Assembly (NCBI RefSeq): GCF_900129195.1
Contig: NZ_FQUY01000014.1
Coordinates: 1 to 64,000 of the forward strand
Length of the DNA stretch: 64,000 bases
From: Desulforamulus putei DSM 12395
GTDB taxonomy: Bacteria > Bacillota > Desulfotomaculia > Desulfotomaculales > Desulfotomaculaceae
Reading direction: 5' to 3'
Part shown: positions 6,784 to 16,119 of the stretch, one piece after another
How positions within the stretch are numbered: the stretch's first letter is position 1
Layout: each line of letters opens with the position of its first letter
Program-made: the position numbers and the translations under genes
The notes under the pieces: model-generated
The model's input: the letters and a program-made list of their open reading frames with translations, nothing else
Database searches by the model: none
Told to the model about the DNA's origin: nothing

Positions 6784-9228
6784 ATGTTGAGAATAAAATT
6801 ATGTTTGTTAGTAACGCTGGTTCTTTCCCTGGCCACCTTTACGTCCGCTTGGGCGGCATCCCCTTACCTGTTCAGAGATACTTCAGGGAAGTGGTGGGAA
6901 CAATCGGTGGCTGAATGCAGCGCCGCAGAACTTGTGGGGGGGAGGGGCAATGGTATATTTGCTCCTAAGGATTCGGTAACCCAGGTAGAGGCAATTATCT
7001 TTCTCAACCGTGCATTAGGCCATAGAACGGAAGCAGACAATTACAGCATGTCTCAGGGCGGTTATAATTTCCCGGCTACTTTTCCTGCCTGGGCCCAGAG
7101 GAATGTCGCCTTTGCTGCGGATAAAGGATACATATCTAAGGCCGGCATTCCCAGCATACAACCCAAGAAGGCAGCAACCAGGGCTGAAATTGCTGTGCTT
7201 TTTGCCAATGCCTTGAAACTGTCTGCAGACGGCTACCAGCTGAATTTTAAGGATAATGCAGCTATTCCAGCTAACCTTCAGACATATATAGCTGCTGCTG
7301 TTAAGCATGGTATTATGGCAGGCAGAACCGACAACACCTTTGACCCCAACGCCAATGTAACCCGGGCAGAAATGGCGGCTATTATTGCCCGTCTGGTTGA
7401 GAACGGGAAAATAAATCCCAATCCCAACAAATATTTTATCGCCAGGCTCAGTGCAGTGGATGTTGCCGGTAAAAAAATTACCGTGGCAAGAGGCGGACAA
7501 ACCTTAACACTGAGCCTGCAAAACGAGGCCCTTCTTTACCGGGCGGGCAAAAGTAGTTTGCTCAATGCCTTTAAGGCCAGTGAAAATGTTAAAGTAATCC
7601 TGGATTCAACCGGTAAGGTCGCTTACATGGCCTATACCGCAGCAAGCACGCCAAGCGGCAGCGTGTCCGTCACCACCGGTTATACAGGTACCATTCGCGG
7701 CTTGCTGTCGGGCAGCCAGTGGATGCTTTCCTTCCAGCCGGACGCAGGGAGCCTCACTTCCTTTCCCCTGTCCGGCACCGTAAAAATTACGCAAAACGGG
7801 CTGACCAGGGATTTAACGGCTCTCACCAGCGGCGCCCGGGCAGAAATCAAGGTCACCGGCGGCAGCGTATCGGAAATCAACTTGCTGAGCAATGTACCCA
7901 CCGGCAATGAGCGCCGGGGTTATGTTGTCAACATGTATCTGGATTACTTTACGGTTCGTTATGATGACGGTACCAGTGAGGAAATTAATAAATCCAATGT
8001 CAGTGGCACCTTCTACCAGCTCTCTAGGGGGCAAAGGATATCCCTGACCAAGGTAGGAAATATTGTAACCGGTATTGTGCCGTTAAATGAACCAAAGAAA
8101 CTTTTCGGCGAAGTGGTAAGCGTTGGCTCTTCCAGTATCACCATTGAAGATGGTGACGGCTACGAACGTATCGTTGATTTGGCCAGCGGCTACAGGGTAA
8201 AGGACAAGGACGGCGACTCCATTAACCTGGATGACATCGATAAAGAGGATTCCGTTGCCATTGAATTAAATACCCAGGACAAAGCTATTACTATACAGCT
8301 AACAGATGGTTCATCATCTTCTTCCGTCCTGGAAGGGGAGGTGCTTGAGGTGGATGCTTCCGGTTCCTGGAGTATCAAGATTGAGAAAATAGACGGCACA
8401 GAAAAGACCTATGATGTTGAAGATGATGTTGACGTCTATGAGGACGGCGACAGCATCGATTTTGACGATATCAGGAAAGGGGATTATGTAAAGCTAAAAC
8501 TGAATAGCAGCAATGATGTAACCAGAATCGACGTCATGGATTATGAAATCGTTGAGGGCGAAGTAACCGACGTGGATACGTCCGGAGATTGGAGCATTAC
8601 TATTGAAGATGATGGCCGCGAAAAGACTTATGATGTTTCAGACGATGTATATGTTTATGAGGGCAGCAGGAGCCGGGATTTTGACGATATTGAAGAAGAC
8701 AAAGACTATGTTAAATTAATTATTAACGACAATGATGAGGTCATTAAAATAAGCATTTTGGATGGTTCCAGTTCTGACGATACTTATGACGGAATCATAA
8801 CGGGTCTGGATTTAGACGATGATGAAGTCACCATTAAGGTAGACGGCAGAACAAAAACCTATGATTTGGCCAATAATGTGAAAGTTATAAAGGACGACGA
8901 AGATCTGGATCTTGATGAAATTTTAATTGGCTCAGAGGTAGAGTTTGAGGTGGATGACGGGGAAGTAGTGGAAATCGAAATTACCGACGACGAGGATGTT
9001 ACGGTTGAGGGAGAACTGTACGATGTAAAATCCGGTTACATCTACCTTGAACAGGACAATGGCACAAGTTCCGGGGTAAGACACAAGTTATATTTTGCCT
9101 CAAGTGTATCTCTTAAGGACAAAAATAACCGTACTATTGATGAAGATGATTTAGACGACTACGAAGGAAAAGAGGTAACGATTCAACTTGATAACGGGAA
9201 AATTAAGTCCTTAAAGGTAACTGAATAA
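6784..9228 (+). CDS. Secreted S-layer homology (SLH) protein with acidic tandem repeats
   Basis: 814 residues. A signal peptide (KLCLLVTLVLSLATFTSAWA, cleavage near residue 25) is followed by three SLH domains to about residue 210 (FRDTSGKWWEQ, AATRAEIAVLF, FDPNANVTRAEMAAIIARLV), which anchor proteins to the wall polymer. The rest is beta-rich, and from about 515 it holds tandem units with the recurring pattern EGEV-x-VD-SG-WSI-IE then KTYDV-DDV, very rich in Asp and Glu. Such acidic repeats could bind Ca2+. Role inferred: surface layer or sheath component. AAGGGGG ribosome site. Confidence 0.88.
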   Translation: MLRIKLCLLVTLVLSLATFTSAWAASPYLFRDTSGKWWEQSVAECSAAELVGGRGNGIFAPKDSVTQVEAIIFLNRALGHRTEADNYSMSQGGYNFPATFPAWAQRNVAFAADKGYISKAGIPSIQPKKAATRAEIAVLFANALKLSADGYQLNFKDNAAIPANLQTYIAAAVKHGIMAGRTDNTFDPNANVTRAEMAAIIARLVENGKINPNPNKYFIARLSAVDVAGKKITVARGGQTLTLSLQNEALLYRAGKSSLLNAFKASENVKVILDSTGKVAYMAYTAASTPSGSVSVTTGYTGTIRGLLSGSQWMLSFQPDAGSLTSFPLSGTVKITQNGLTRDLTALTSGARAEIKVTGGSVSEINLLSNVPTGNERRGYVVNMYLDYFTVRYDDGTSEEINKSNVSGTFYQLSRGQRISLTKVGNIVTGIVPLNEPKKLFGEVVSVGSSSITIEDGDGYERIVDLASGYRVKDKDGDSINLDDIDKEDSVAIELNTQDKAITIQLTDGSSSSSVLEGEVLEVDASGSWSIKIEKIDGTEKTYDVEDDVDVYEDGDSIDFDDIRKGDYVKLKLNSSNDVTRIDVMDYEIVEGEVTDVDTSGDWSITIEDDGREKTYDVSDDVYVYEGSRSRDFDDIEEDKDYVKLIINDNDEVIKISILDGSSSDDTYDGIITGLDLDDDEVTIKVDGRTKTYDLANNVKVIKDDEDLDLDEILIGSEVEFEVDDGEVVEIEITDDEDVTVEGELYDVKSGYIYLEQDNGTSSGVRHKLYFASSVSLKDKNNRTIDEDDLDDYEGKEVTIQLDNGKIKSLKVTE

Positions 9229-9239
9229 TTACTAAACAG

Positions 9240-9272
9240 AAATCAGGCGGCTTGTTGCTCGCCTGATTTCTG
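9240..9272. terminator. Bidirectional terminator
   Basis: AAATCAGGCG (9240-9249) and CGCCTGATTT (9260-9269) are perfect complements between the convergent SLH and RHH genes. Confidence 0.75.
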
Positions 9273-9274
9273 TA

Positions 9275-9529
9275 TTACCTCTTATACCCACCCAAATCCA
9301 GTAAAGAATTGTAATAATCCAAATCCGACAGCGCCAAATCCTCTGTCCCTTCGGGGGGTGAGGTTTTGCCGGCGGTAATGGCGGCCATGTCTTTTTTAAT
9401 CAGCAAGCGGATGTACTGGCTGCGGTTTGTTTCTTCATAGGAACTGCGGTTGATCTGGGAAATTTTTTTATCCAAGTATTCAATTAAATCTTCGGGGATG
9501 CTGATGGTAATGGTCTTATGTCTGCGCAT
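9275..9529 (-). CDS. Ribbon-helix-helix (CopG/MetJ type) regulator
   Basis: 84 residues. The N-terminal strand KTITISIPEDLIEYLDKKI and the second helix NRSQYIRLLIKKDM form a ribbon-helix-helix DNA-binding fold; the tail is short and disordered. Strong AAAGGAGG site ten bases before ATG. No toxin gene lies next to it, so it is probably a stand-alone repressor whose target is not evident. Confidence 0.8.
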   Translation of the reverse strand: MRRHKTITISIPEDLIEYLDKKISQINRSSYEETNRSQYIRLLIKKDMAAITAGKTSPPEGTEDLALSDLDYYNSLLDLGGYKR

Positions 9530-9738
9530 AAAAAATTGCCTCCTTTACCAGTTTGCTATGGTATATCATATGTGATGTTAACAGGGTTCAATAACCTGCG
9601 CTGGTAAATTTCTTATAAAGACCCAAAAAATTGCGACAACCGCCAGACTCACAAAATCTTTTCGGAAAAATTACCACTCATACCAATAGAACTTAAACAA
9701 ATAATAAAGATAAGGATTTTATAAAGGAGGCATCAGCA

Positions 9739-10047
9739 GTGTATAGCCCAAAAGAATTAGGCCTCAAAGTAAAAAGGGCCCGTGAGCACAGGGCCAAGAG
9801 GAGTGGACAAAACTTTACCCAGAAAATGCTGGCTTTTAAAATAGGGGAAACATCAAAGTGGGTGGAAAAACTGGAAAAGGGGCTGTTTTACCCCGATTGG
9901 GATGCTCTTAACTTAATTGCCGACACCTGCGGGGTGTCCATTGAATTTCTCACGGGGGAAAATTTCGAGGACGAAATGGATTATGAAGAGGCCGTTAGAG
10001 GTGGCCGGGTTGCCAGAAGGATCAATCAGCAGGAACTCCGTTCATAG
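9739..10047 (+). CDS. XRE-family helix-turn-helix regulator
   Basis: 102 residues from a GTG with a GGAGG site. Residues 5-72 make a Cro/CI-type HTH (ELGLKVKRAREHRAKRSG, TQKMLAFKIGETSKWVEKLE, LNLIADTCGVSIEFLTG). The arginine-rich insert after helix 1 is a little unusual. The C-terminal 25 residues are acidic then basic. It is divergent from the RHH gene, and the 200 bp between them may hold operators for either; no clear palindrome was seen. Confidence 0.82.
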   Translation: MYSPKELGLKVKRAREHRAKRSGQNFTQKMLAFKIGETSKWVEKLEKGLFYPDWDALNLIADTCGVSIEFLTGENFEDEMDYEEAVRGGRVARRINQQELRS

Positions 10048-10099
10048 TTTATATTTTATAACGTCTGAACAGGCGTTCATTTTTGTTTAATAAAAGGCA

Positions 10100-10130
10100 A
10101 AAACCGAATGCCTTAAGGCATTCGGTTTTA
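10100..10130. terminator. Bidirectional terminator
   Basis: AAAACCGAATGCC (10100-10112) and GGCATTCGGTTTT (10117-10129), perfect 13-bp stem between convergent genes. Confidence 0.85.
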
Positions 10131-10134
10131 TTTA

Positions 10135-10431
10135 CTAGCGATATTGTTTCACACGAGTGAAGCAGTCGCGGCAGTATACGGGTTTTGTTCCGCTGGGCTG
10201 GAAAGGAACTTGAGTTGTACAGCCACACTCGTCACATACTGTTTCGTACATTTGCCGCTGGGCGTACCCATTATTGCCTTGCATCCGCTGCTTACGGGCA
10301 GCGCGGCAAGCAGGGCAGCGAGAAGGATCGTTCTGAAAGCCCTTTTCGGCAAAGAATTCCTGCTCACGTGTGGTAAATACAAATTCTGCGCCACAATCTC
10401 GGCATGTCAAAGTTCTGTCGGAAAATACCAA
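10135..10431 (-). CDS. Zinc-ribbon protein (zf-trcl / CxxC_CxxC type)
   Basis: 98 residues from a TTG at 10431 with GGGGGAG six bases upstream; the reading frame continues further upstream, but homologous proteins begin at this point (VFSDRTLTCRDCGAEFVFT). There are three CxxC knuckles: CRDCGAEF, CPACRAAR and CDECGC, with a final CRDC, so two zinc ribbons. These proteins are widespread in Clostridia and proteobacteria and have no settled function; nucleic-acid or protein binding is likely. Confidence 0.78.
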   Translation of the reverse strand: MVFSDRTLTCRDCGAEFVFTTREQEFFAEKGFQNDPSRCPACRAARKQRMQGNNGYAQRQMYETVCDECGCTTQVPFQPSGTKPVYCRDCFTRVKQYR

Positions 10432-10607
10432 ACCTATCTCCCCCGAATAATTAAACTCCCTAAATTTCCGGTGCCAACAAACTGAACTACCAATACCCTG
10501 ACACCGATAAAATTTTCGGGAGGAGATAGCCACAGTTAGCATTGTGAAACTTAGAGGTAATTTAAGTATAACACTTAAATTAGGAAAAAATCAATCCATT
10601 CTTTCAC

Positions 10608-11555
10608 CTAGGCGTTGCTAAACTCGGCAATAAGCCTGTCAAAGATGGCCCTTACCGGTAAGATATCTTTAATACGGTGCACATTCTGGCCGCAGAAAAC
10701 CAGACCGTCTTTGATGTTGCCGTTACGGCTGTTCATCAGAGCGTCCATAATGCAAAAGGACTGGGAGCAATGCTTAAGGCAGCCCACACAATTTTCCGGT
10801 TCCGGGGCGTTGCCGCTGAAAATACGGGAAACCAGGCTGTTTTTCAGAGCCCTGCCGGGTAAGCCCACCGGACTTTGAATTTTCACCACATCTTCCGCGG
10901 TAGAGTTGAGGTAAAGTTTTTTGAAGGCATCGGAAACTGCACATTCCACGCTCATCACAAAACGGGTTGCCATTTGCACGCCATCGGCACCCAAACGAAT
11001 CATTTCCGCAATTCCCTTACCATCTACGATACCACCGGCGGCAATTACCGGGATTTTAACTGCTTCTTTAATTTCAGGGAAAATTTCCTTTATCGACCGG
11101 TCAGTGCCCAGGTGGCCGCCGGCCTCGGTTCCCTCGGCCACTACAGCGGCAGCTCCCAACTTTTCTGCCATTTTAGCCACTTTTGCCGAAGAGACAATGG
11201 ACACAATGGGAGTGTCAGACTCTTTGCCCCAGGCAAATATATCCCTGGAAAAACCGGCTCCGGTGAAAATGATATCAATCTTTTCTTCAATGGCGGTACG
11301 CACAATTTTGGCAAATTCCCTGGCTGCGTACATGATATTGATACCAATGATACCCTTGGGTGCAATTTTGCGGGCCTCGCGAATCTCATTGCGCAGTTCA
11401 TCTTCTTCCATTCCTGTGGCGCCGATTACACCGATTCCTCCGGCTTCAGCCACGGCGCCGGCCAGGGGGGCAGTGGAAACCCTTACGGCCATGCCGCCTT
11501 GAATAATCGGATACTTGGGGGTAAAACGTCCAATGGTTAGGGTGGGAAATTTCAC
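10608..11555 (-). CDS. Nitronate monooxygenase / FabK-like FMN protein
   Basis: 315 residues from a GTG at 11555 with GGAAGGAG eight bases before it; an ATG at 11573 is in frame but would put the ribosome site inside the gene. TIM-barrel features: KYPIIQGGMAVRVS at the start, AGGIGVIGATG, VVAEGTEAGGHLGTDRS and IPVIAAGGIVDGKG for FMN phosphate, then LGADGVQMATRFVMSVEC. The C-terminal FSGNAPEPENCVGCLKHCSQ adds a cysteine-rich tail found in clostridial members. It either oxidises nitronates or acts as an enoyl-ACP reductase (FabK); with no fatty-acid genes nearby, nitronate monooxygenase is the safer name. Confidence 0.85.
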   Translation of the reverse strand: MKFPTLTIGRFTPKYPIIQGGMAVRVSTAPLAGAVAEAGGIGVIGATGMEEDELRNEIREARKIAPKGIIGINIMYAAREFAKIVRTAIEEKIDIIFTGAGFSRDIFAWGKESDTPIVSIVSSAKVAKMAEKLGAAAVVAEGTEAGGHLGTDRSIKEIFPEIKEAVKIPVIAAGGIVDGKGIAEMIRLGADGVQMATRFVMSVECAVSDAFKKLYLNSTAEDVVKIQSPVGLPGRALKNSLVSRIFSGNAPEPENCVGCLKHCSQSFCIMDALMNSRNGNIKDGLVFCGQNVHRIKDILPVRAIFDRLIAEFSNA

Positions 11556-11718
11556 TTTACTTACTCCTTCCATAAAACCTGTTACAATAACATCTATTCT
11601 ATTAAAGCAAAAAATATATTAATTTGCAAATGAAGTTTTTTATTTGTTGTTATCCGTTAATAATTGACAATTCACGATAACTTTACGGGGTGCTCACGTA
11701 TACCTATAGTTTTCCCGG

Positions 11719-13158
11719 TTAACGCCAAAACTTTACACTGAAGACCAGTAAAACTGTATAGATCTCCAGTCGACCCACCAGCATGAGGAAGGTCAGTACC
11801 ACTTTACCCAGGTCCGGCAGGGATGAATAATTGGACATGGGGCCAACCAGGCCAAGACCCGGGCCCACATTGCCCAGGTTTGCCGCCGTGGCGGAGGCTG
11901 CGGAAATCAGATCAAGACCCAGCCCGGTCAGGATGGCGGTGCCCAGGGCAAACAACAGCATATAAAGGGTAAAAAAGGTGTGAGCAGACTCAACAACCTC
12001 CTGGGTCACCACGTCCCGCCCTACACGTACCGGGATCACTGCCTTGGGATGGATTAAACGCATCAACTGGCGGGAGAAGGTTTTCATCAGGATGAATAGT
12101 CGTCCCACCTTGAGTCCCCCGCCGGTGGACCCGGCACAACCCCCGACAAACATTAAAAGCAGCAGGACAAATTTACTGAAAGAAGGCCACTGCTCAAAAT
12201 CCACCGTAGCAAAGCCGGTGGTGGTAATGATCGATGAAACCGTAAAGGCGGCATCCCGGATGGCTTTCCCCGGGCTACTGTCCGCAGTAAGAAATAAATT
12301 GAGAGAAATTACCGCTGTACTTAATGCAATAATAATCAGGAAGAGCCTTGTCTCGTAGTCCTGCCAAAGGGGTTTGCAGTCCCCGCGCATCCAATTGTAA
12401 TGAAGAGCAAAGTTCATACCGGAGAGAATCATAAAAAAGATAATAATAGCTTCTACGGTAATGCTTTGAAAATGTCCCACGCTGGCATTGTAGTTGGAAA
12501 ATCCCCCGGTGGCCACCGAACCAAAGGTGTGGATGAGGGAATCAAACCATGACAGGCCTGCCAGTTTGAGGGCCAGAATCTGCGCCAGAGTAATGATAAC
12601 GTACACTTTGTAAAGCTGCCGGGAGGTTTGGGCAATCCTGGGCAGCACCTTGTTTTTGGTGGGCCCGGGTACTTCTGCCTTAAACAACTGCATGCCGGCA
12701 ATGTTTAAGGACGGGATTAAGGCCAGCGTTAATACAATAATTCCCATACCGCCCAGCCAGTGAGTCAGGCTGCGCCAAAACAAAATACTTTTGGGGAGAA
12801 TTTCCACGTTGGGGATTACCGAGGCCCCGGTGGTGGTAAAACCCGACATGGTTTCAAAAACCGCGTCAATGTAACTGGGAACAGCCCCGGCCACGGTAAA
12901 AGGGATGGCGCCGAAAAGGGCCAGCAGCAGCCAGCTGAAGGTAGCTATGGCGAACCCCTCACGATAACCGACATTTTTATTTTTGATAGGTACCAGATAC
13001 AACCCGAAACCAACCGCCCCGGCAGCTGCCATACCTGTAATAAAAGGTGTTGCATCGGATTCCTGACAAAAAAGGCTTATAAAAAGACTTGGGACCATGG
13101 CTGCTGCTTCAAACAGCAAAACCAGTCCCAGTGTCTTTAATACCAGTTGAATGTGCAA
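11719..13158 (-). CDS. trkH: Potassium uptake membrane subunit TrkH/KtrB
   Basis: 479 residues, ten or more membrane segments, with the four pore repeats of the TrkH family (SGFTTTGASV, GSVATGGFSNYNA, ITTTGFATVDFEQW, AATAANLGNVGPG), each carrying the selectivity glycine. It forms the K+ channel-like translocon driven by the TrkA subunit encoded immediately upstream. It starts at a TTG; the GGAGG lies in the last codons of trkA, so translation is probably coupled. Confidence 0.95.
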   Translation of the reverse strand: MHIQLVLKTLGLVLLFEAAAMVPSLFISLFCQESDATPFITGMAAAGAVGFGLYLVPIKNKNVGYREGFAIATFSWLLLALFGAIPFTVAGAVPSYIDAVFETMSGFTTTGASVIPNVEILPKSILFWRSLTHWLGGMGIIVLTLALIPSLNIAGMQLFKAEVPGPTKNKVLPRIAQTSRQLYKVYVIITLAQILALKLAGLSWFDSLIHTFGSVATGGFSNYNASVGHFQSITVEAIIIFFMILSGMNFALHYNWMRGDCKPLWQDYETRLFLIIIALSTAVISLNLFLTADSSPGKAIRDAAFTVSSIITTTGFATVDFEQWPSFSKFVLLLLMFVGGCAGSTGGGLKVGRLFILMKTFSRQLMRLIHPKAVIPVRVGRDVVTQEVVESAHTFFTLYMLLFALGTAILTGLGLDLISAASATAANLGNVGPGLGLVGPMSNYSSLPDLGKVVLTFLMLVGRLEIYTVLLVFSVKFWR

Positions 13159-13161
13159 AAC

Positions 13162-14511
13162 CTATTTTCCTCCTGCATCAAACAGCTTTTCAATGGTACT
13201 CAATGTATGCCCCATGGCAAAAACAACAATACGGTCTTCCGCCAGTATTTTTTCCGTCCCCTCGGGAATAATGGCCTTGTCCTCCCGCAAGATGGCTCCC
13301 ACGATGACATTTCTGGGCAGACCGCATTTCGCCAGAGGTTTTCCGACGATACGGCTGGTGGAAGGTACAATCAGTTCAGCCACCTCGGCCTTCCCGTTTA
13401 GGAGCATAAACAGGGATAACAACCGACCCCCCTGGATAAAACGAACAATTTCGCTGGCCGTAATCAAGCGGGGGCTGACAGCGGCATCCACCCCCAGACT
13501 TTCCACAATGGGCGCGTAGCTGGCCCGACTGACCTTGGCCACCACCATCTTGGCCCCCATTTGCTTGGCCAGCAGGGAAATCAACAGGTTTTCCTCATCC
13601 AGGCCGGTTACCGCCACAAAGCCGTCGGTTTCCTGAATACCCTCCCGTTTGAGAAGGTCCACATCGGTGCCATCCCCGTTTAATACCAGGGCATCGGGTA
13701 GACGTTCCGCCAGTTCCTGACAGCGGGCATAATTTTGCTCAATAATTTTTACAGACATACCCAAGGAGCAAAGTTTGTCTGCCAGGTAATAAGCCAGGCG
13801 ACCGCCCCCCAGGATCATCACCGTGTGCATCTTCTTCTGACGGCGTTTTTTAACCTTTGATACCAGGTTGTCAATACTGCTGGGCAGTCCTAAAATGTAC
13901 AGGGTATCCCCGGGTAAGACGGTGTCCATGCCGCCGGGGACAATCATATCACCGCGGCGGGAAATGGCAACAATCAAGCAGGAAGGCGGCATGTCTAAAT
14001 CCTTAATTCTTTTATTGGCAAAGTGAACCATGCCTTCATCCACCGTAATGTCGGCCATTTGCACTTTGCCCTGGCCAAAGGGTTCGGTGTGAACGGGCAG
14101 GGCCATGGTTAGCATGCGGACGATTTCCCTGGCAGCTGCCAGTTCCGGATTAACAATCAAATCCAAACCCAGGTCCTCCCGGGAAAAAGACGAGTCCCTG
14201 GCATAGTGAGGATCTCTGACCCGGACAATGGATTTTTTAATGCCCAATTTTTTGCCTGTCATGCCGGCGATAATATTTACTTCATCACTGTCTGTTACAG
14301 CCAGCAGCAGGTCGCTGTCAACCACATGGGGATCCCGCAGCACCTGGGCTGTGGCGCCGTTCCCCCGTAATGTCATAACGTCAAGCTGCTCCTCAACCCT
14401 GGCCAGCTTGGACTCATCTTTATCTACCACCAGAATATCGTGGCCTTCCTCGCAAAGACGCCGGGCTGTCTCAAATCCCACTTTGCCCGCACCAATTATT
14501 GTTATTTTCAT
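13162..14511 (-). CDS. trkA: TrkA, NAD-binding regulatory subunit of K+ uptake
   Basis: 449 residues with two RCK units: each has a Rossmann domain (MKITIIGAGKVGFETARRL at the start, MILGGGRLAYYLADKL near 225) followed by a TrkA_C domain. Binding of NAD+/NADH or nucleotides on the cytosolic ring gates TrkH. Good GGAGGG site before ATG 14511. It leads the trkA-trkH operon. Confidence 0.95.
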   Translation of the reverse strand: MKITIIGAGKVGFETARRLCEEGHDILVVDKDESKLARVEEQLDVMTLRGNGATAQVLRDPHVVDSDLLLAVTDSDEVNIIAGMTGKKLGIKKSIVRVRDPHYARDSSFSREDLGLDLIVNPELAAAREIVRMLTMALPVHTEPFGQGKVQMADITVDEGMVHFANKRIKDLDMPPSCLIVAISRRGDMIVPGGMDTVLPGDTLYILGLPSSIDNLVSKVKKRRQKKMHTVMILGGGRLAYYLADKLCSLGMSVKIIEQNYARCQELAERLPDALVLNGDGTDVDLLKREGIQETDGFVAVTGLDEENLLISLLAKQMGAKMVVAKVSRASYAPIVESLGVDAAVSPRLITASEIVRFIQGGRLLSLFMLLNGKAEVAELIVPSTSRIVGKPLAKCGLPRNVIVGAILREDKAIIPEGTEKILAEDRIVVFAMGHTLSTIEKLFDAGGK

Positions 14512-14633
14512 CAACGGCCACCCTCCGGCAGCAAAAAATGAAATGTCTAATACTGTAATACTGTATTAAATGATAAAAATCAAGGATTATTTTTGGTTTC
14601 TCTTAAAATGTTATACCAAAGAACAAATGAGAA

Positions 14634-14656
14634 ATCCCTTGATGAAATCAAGGGAT
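14634..14656 (-). terminator. Terminator after the YhcN-type gene
   Basis: ATCCCTTGAT and ATCAAGGGAT, perfect 10-bp stem, followed on the minus strand by TTCTCATTTG; a weak U-tract. Confidence 0.6.
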
Positions 14657-14668
14657 GCAAAAAAGAAA

Positions 14669-15124
14669 TTATTCTTTGGTGGGTGCAATACGCCGCACAA
14701 TTTCGTTGAGTTGTTTGGTGAAATCAGTCAGGGGCCTGCCCTGGCTGATACCTTCGGAAATTTTCCTGATGCGGGTTACGGTATCGGCATCGGTGGAAAC
14801 CCTTACATCGTTAATTTGCCGGTCGGCATTTTTCAGTCGCCGGCCCACCTCGGACTTGATTCGGTTGGTCTCTGTGCTCTCAATACCCTTGTTGATGTCA
14901 AGACCCACCACAGCCATGTTGCCGGAAACAACGACATAGGCGCTTTTTACGCCTTCAACCCTGGTTGCTTCTCGGGCCAGCTTTTGGGCCTGTTTATTTT
15001 CCTGGGCCACAGGGTTACGATTAGTATTTGTTTCCGGTTTGCGGGCGGCGGCAGTACAGCCGGCGGCTAAAATAGCAGCTATAAGAAGGCAAACTAAGAG
15101 AACCAACTTCCTGCTTCCAGTCAA
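14669..15124 (-). CDS. YhcN/YlaJ-family sporulation lipoprotein
   Basis: 151 residues from a TTG at 15124 with GGAAGGGGG upstream. The N-terminus RKLVLLVCLLIAAILAAGC is a lipoprotein signal with lipobox LAAGC. The mature part has the YhcN/YlaJ pattern (VEGVKSAYVVVSGNMAVVGL, IKSEVGRRLKNADRQINDVR, TDADTVTRIRKISEGI). In Bacillus such proteins sit on the forespore membrane or in germination complexes. Here it lies between trkA and cotJ, on its own transcript. Confidence 0.88.
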   Translation of the reverse strand: MTGSRKLVLLVCLLIAAILAAGCTAAARKPETNTNRNPVAQENKQAQKLAREATRVEGVKSAYVVVSGNMAVVGLDINKGIESTETNRIKSEVGRRLKNADRQINDVRVSTDADTVTRIRKISEGISQGRPLTDFTKQLNEIVRRIAPTKE

Positions 15125-15196
15125 ATCGATCACCCCCTTCCTGAGGAGTATTATTCCAAAGTGCGCGGCGCTTATGTACACAAATTTCGGATTAAA

Positions 15197-15231
15197 AAGA
15201 AACCATTGCCCCATTGAGGGAATGGTTTCTT
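15197..15231 (-). terminator. cotJABC terminator
   Basis: AAGAAACCATT (15197-15207) and AATGGTTTCTT (15221-15231), perfect 11-bp stem, with TTTAAT on the minus-strand 3' side. Confidence 0.75.
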
Positions 15232-15239
15232 CATAAAAT

Positions 15240-15812
15240 TTAATAATATTTTTTTTGTTTCGTATACTCTTGTATATCCATCAGGGTTTCGCCGAAACGC
15301 TGGAAGTGCACCACTTCTCTTTCCCGGAGCCAGCGTAAAACATTGGTTGCTTCCGGGTCATCAGACAGGCGAATCAGGTTTTCATAGACTGCCCGGGCTT
15401 TTGCTTCTGCCGCTAAGTTTTCTTGCAGGTCTGCCACCGGGTCACCGGTAGCGGAGACATAAGCGGCAACCCAGGGCACGCCGGCGGCATTTTCCCACCA
15501 TAATGCCTTATCATGGTCTGCATAATGAGAACCCCACCCGGCCGCCTTGATCTGTTCAACAGAGGCGCCTTCCAAAAGCTTGTGGACAAGAGTAGCCACA
15601 ATTTCCATATGGGCCAGTTCTTCGGTTCCAATATCTGTTAATATCCCTTTAGCCTTATTTGTCGGCATGCTGTAACGCATATTTAAATATCTCAGAGAGG
15701 CGCCAAGTTCTCCCTCGGGACCGCCGTACTGAGTAATGATGTATGATGCTAAACGGGGATTGGGGCCGCAAACCCGTACAGGTATTTGTAACTTCTTTTC
15801 ATATACCCACAT
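15240..15812 (-). CDS. cotJC: CotJC, spore-coat manganese catalase-like protein
   Basis: 190 residues from ATG 15812 (AAAGGA nine bases upstream). It is a ferritin-like four-helix protein of the Mn-catalase family: GELGASLRYLNMRYSMP, IGTEELAHMEIVATLVH and EAKARAVYENLIR, then REREVVHFQRFGE supply the Glu/His di-metal ligands. It belongs to the spore coat under mother-cell control and probably removes H2O2. Last gene of cotJABC. Confidence 0.94.
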   Translation of the reverse strand: MWVYEKKLQIPVRVCGPNPRLASYIITQYGGPEGELGASLRYLNMRYSMPTNKAKGILTDIGTEELAHMEIVATLVHKLLEGASVEQIKAAGWGSHYADHDKALWWENAAGVPWVAAYVSATGDPVADLQENLAAEAKARAVYENLIRLSDDPEATNVLRWLREREVVHFQRFGETLMDIQEYTKQKKYY

Positions 15813-15830
15813 ACTTACAAATCCTTTCAT

Positions 15831-16085
15831 TTAGTATTTAATTTCCCAGGGCCAGGGGGTTTCTACCCACTTCCAATAGTTGCCTGTATTGGGTGAAAAA
15901 CCGAAATTGCAAAGAGGGCCATAGGTTTGTTCGTAGGCGTGCTTGCATTGCATTAATTCCTGGTGAATTTTGTTGTATTGGGCCAGAGCTTCCTGGCAGT
16001 CTGGGTGGGTATCTAAGAAAAGGTTTAGTTCCAGAGCGGCAAACTCTAACTGCATAATTTGCATTAGCAGTTGATATTGAGCCAT
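15831..16085 (-). CDS. cotJB: CotJB, spore coat protein
   Basis: 84 residues from ATG 16085, with GGAGG eight bases upstream; a GTG at 16109 is an alternative start. Contains the CotJB pattern LQFxALELNLFLDTHPDCQEAL and the C-terminal FGFSPNTG-YWKWVETPWPWE. It assembles with CotJA and CotJC in the coat. The spacing to cotJC (18 bp) indicates one operon. Confidence 0.9.
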   Translation of the reverse strand: MAQYQLLMQIMQLEFAALELNLFLDTHPDCQEALAQYNKIHQELMQCKHAYEQTYGPLCNFGFSPNTGNYWKWVETPWPWEIKY

Positions 16086-16119
16086 TGCTTGAACCTCCAC
16101 AGTATTCACCTCCGTCTAT

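Noticed and set aside
10875-11540. Long plus-strand frames opposite the nitronate monooxygenase gene
   Set aside because: Antisense shadows of a clearly recognised gene.
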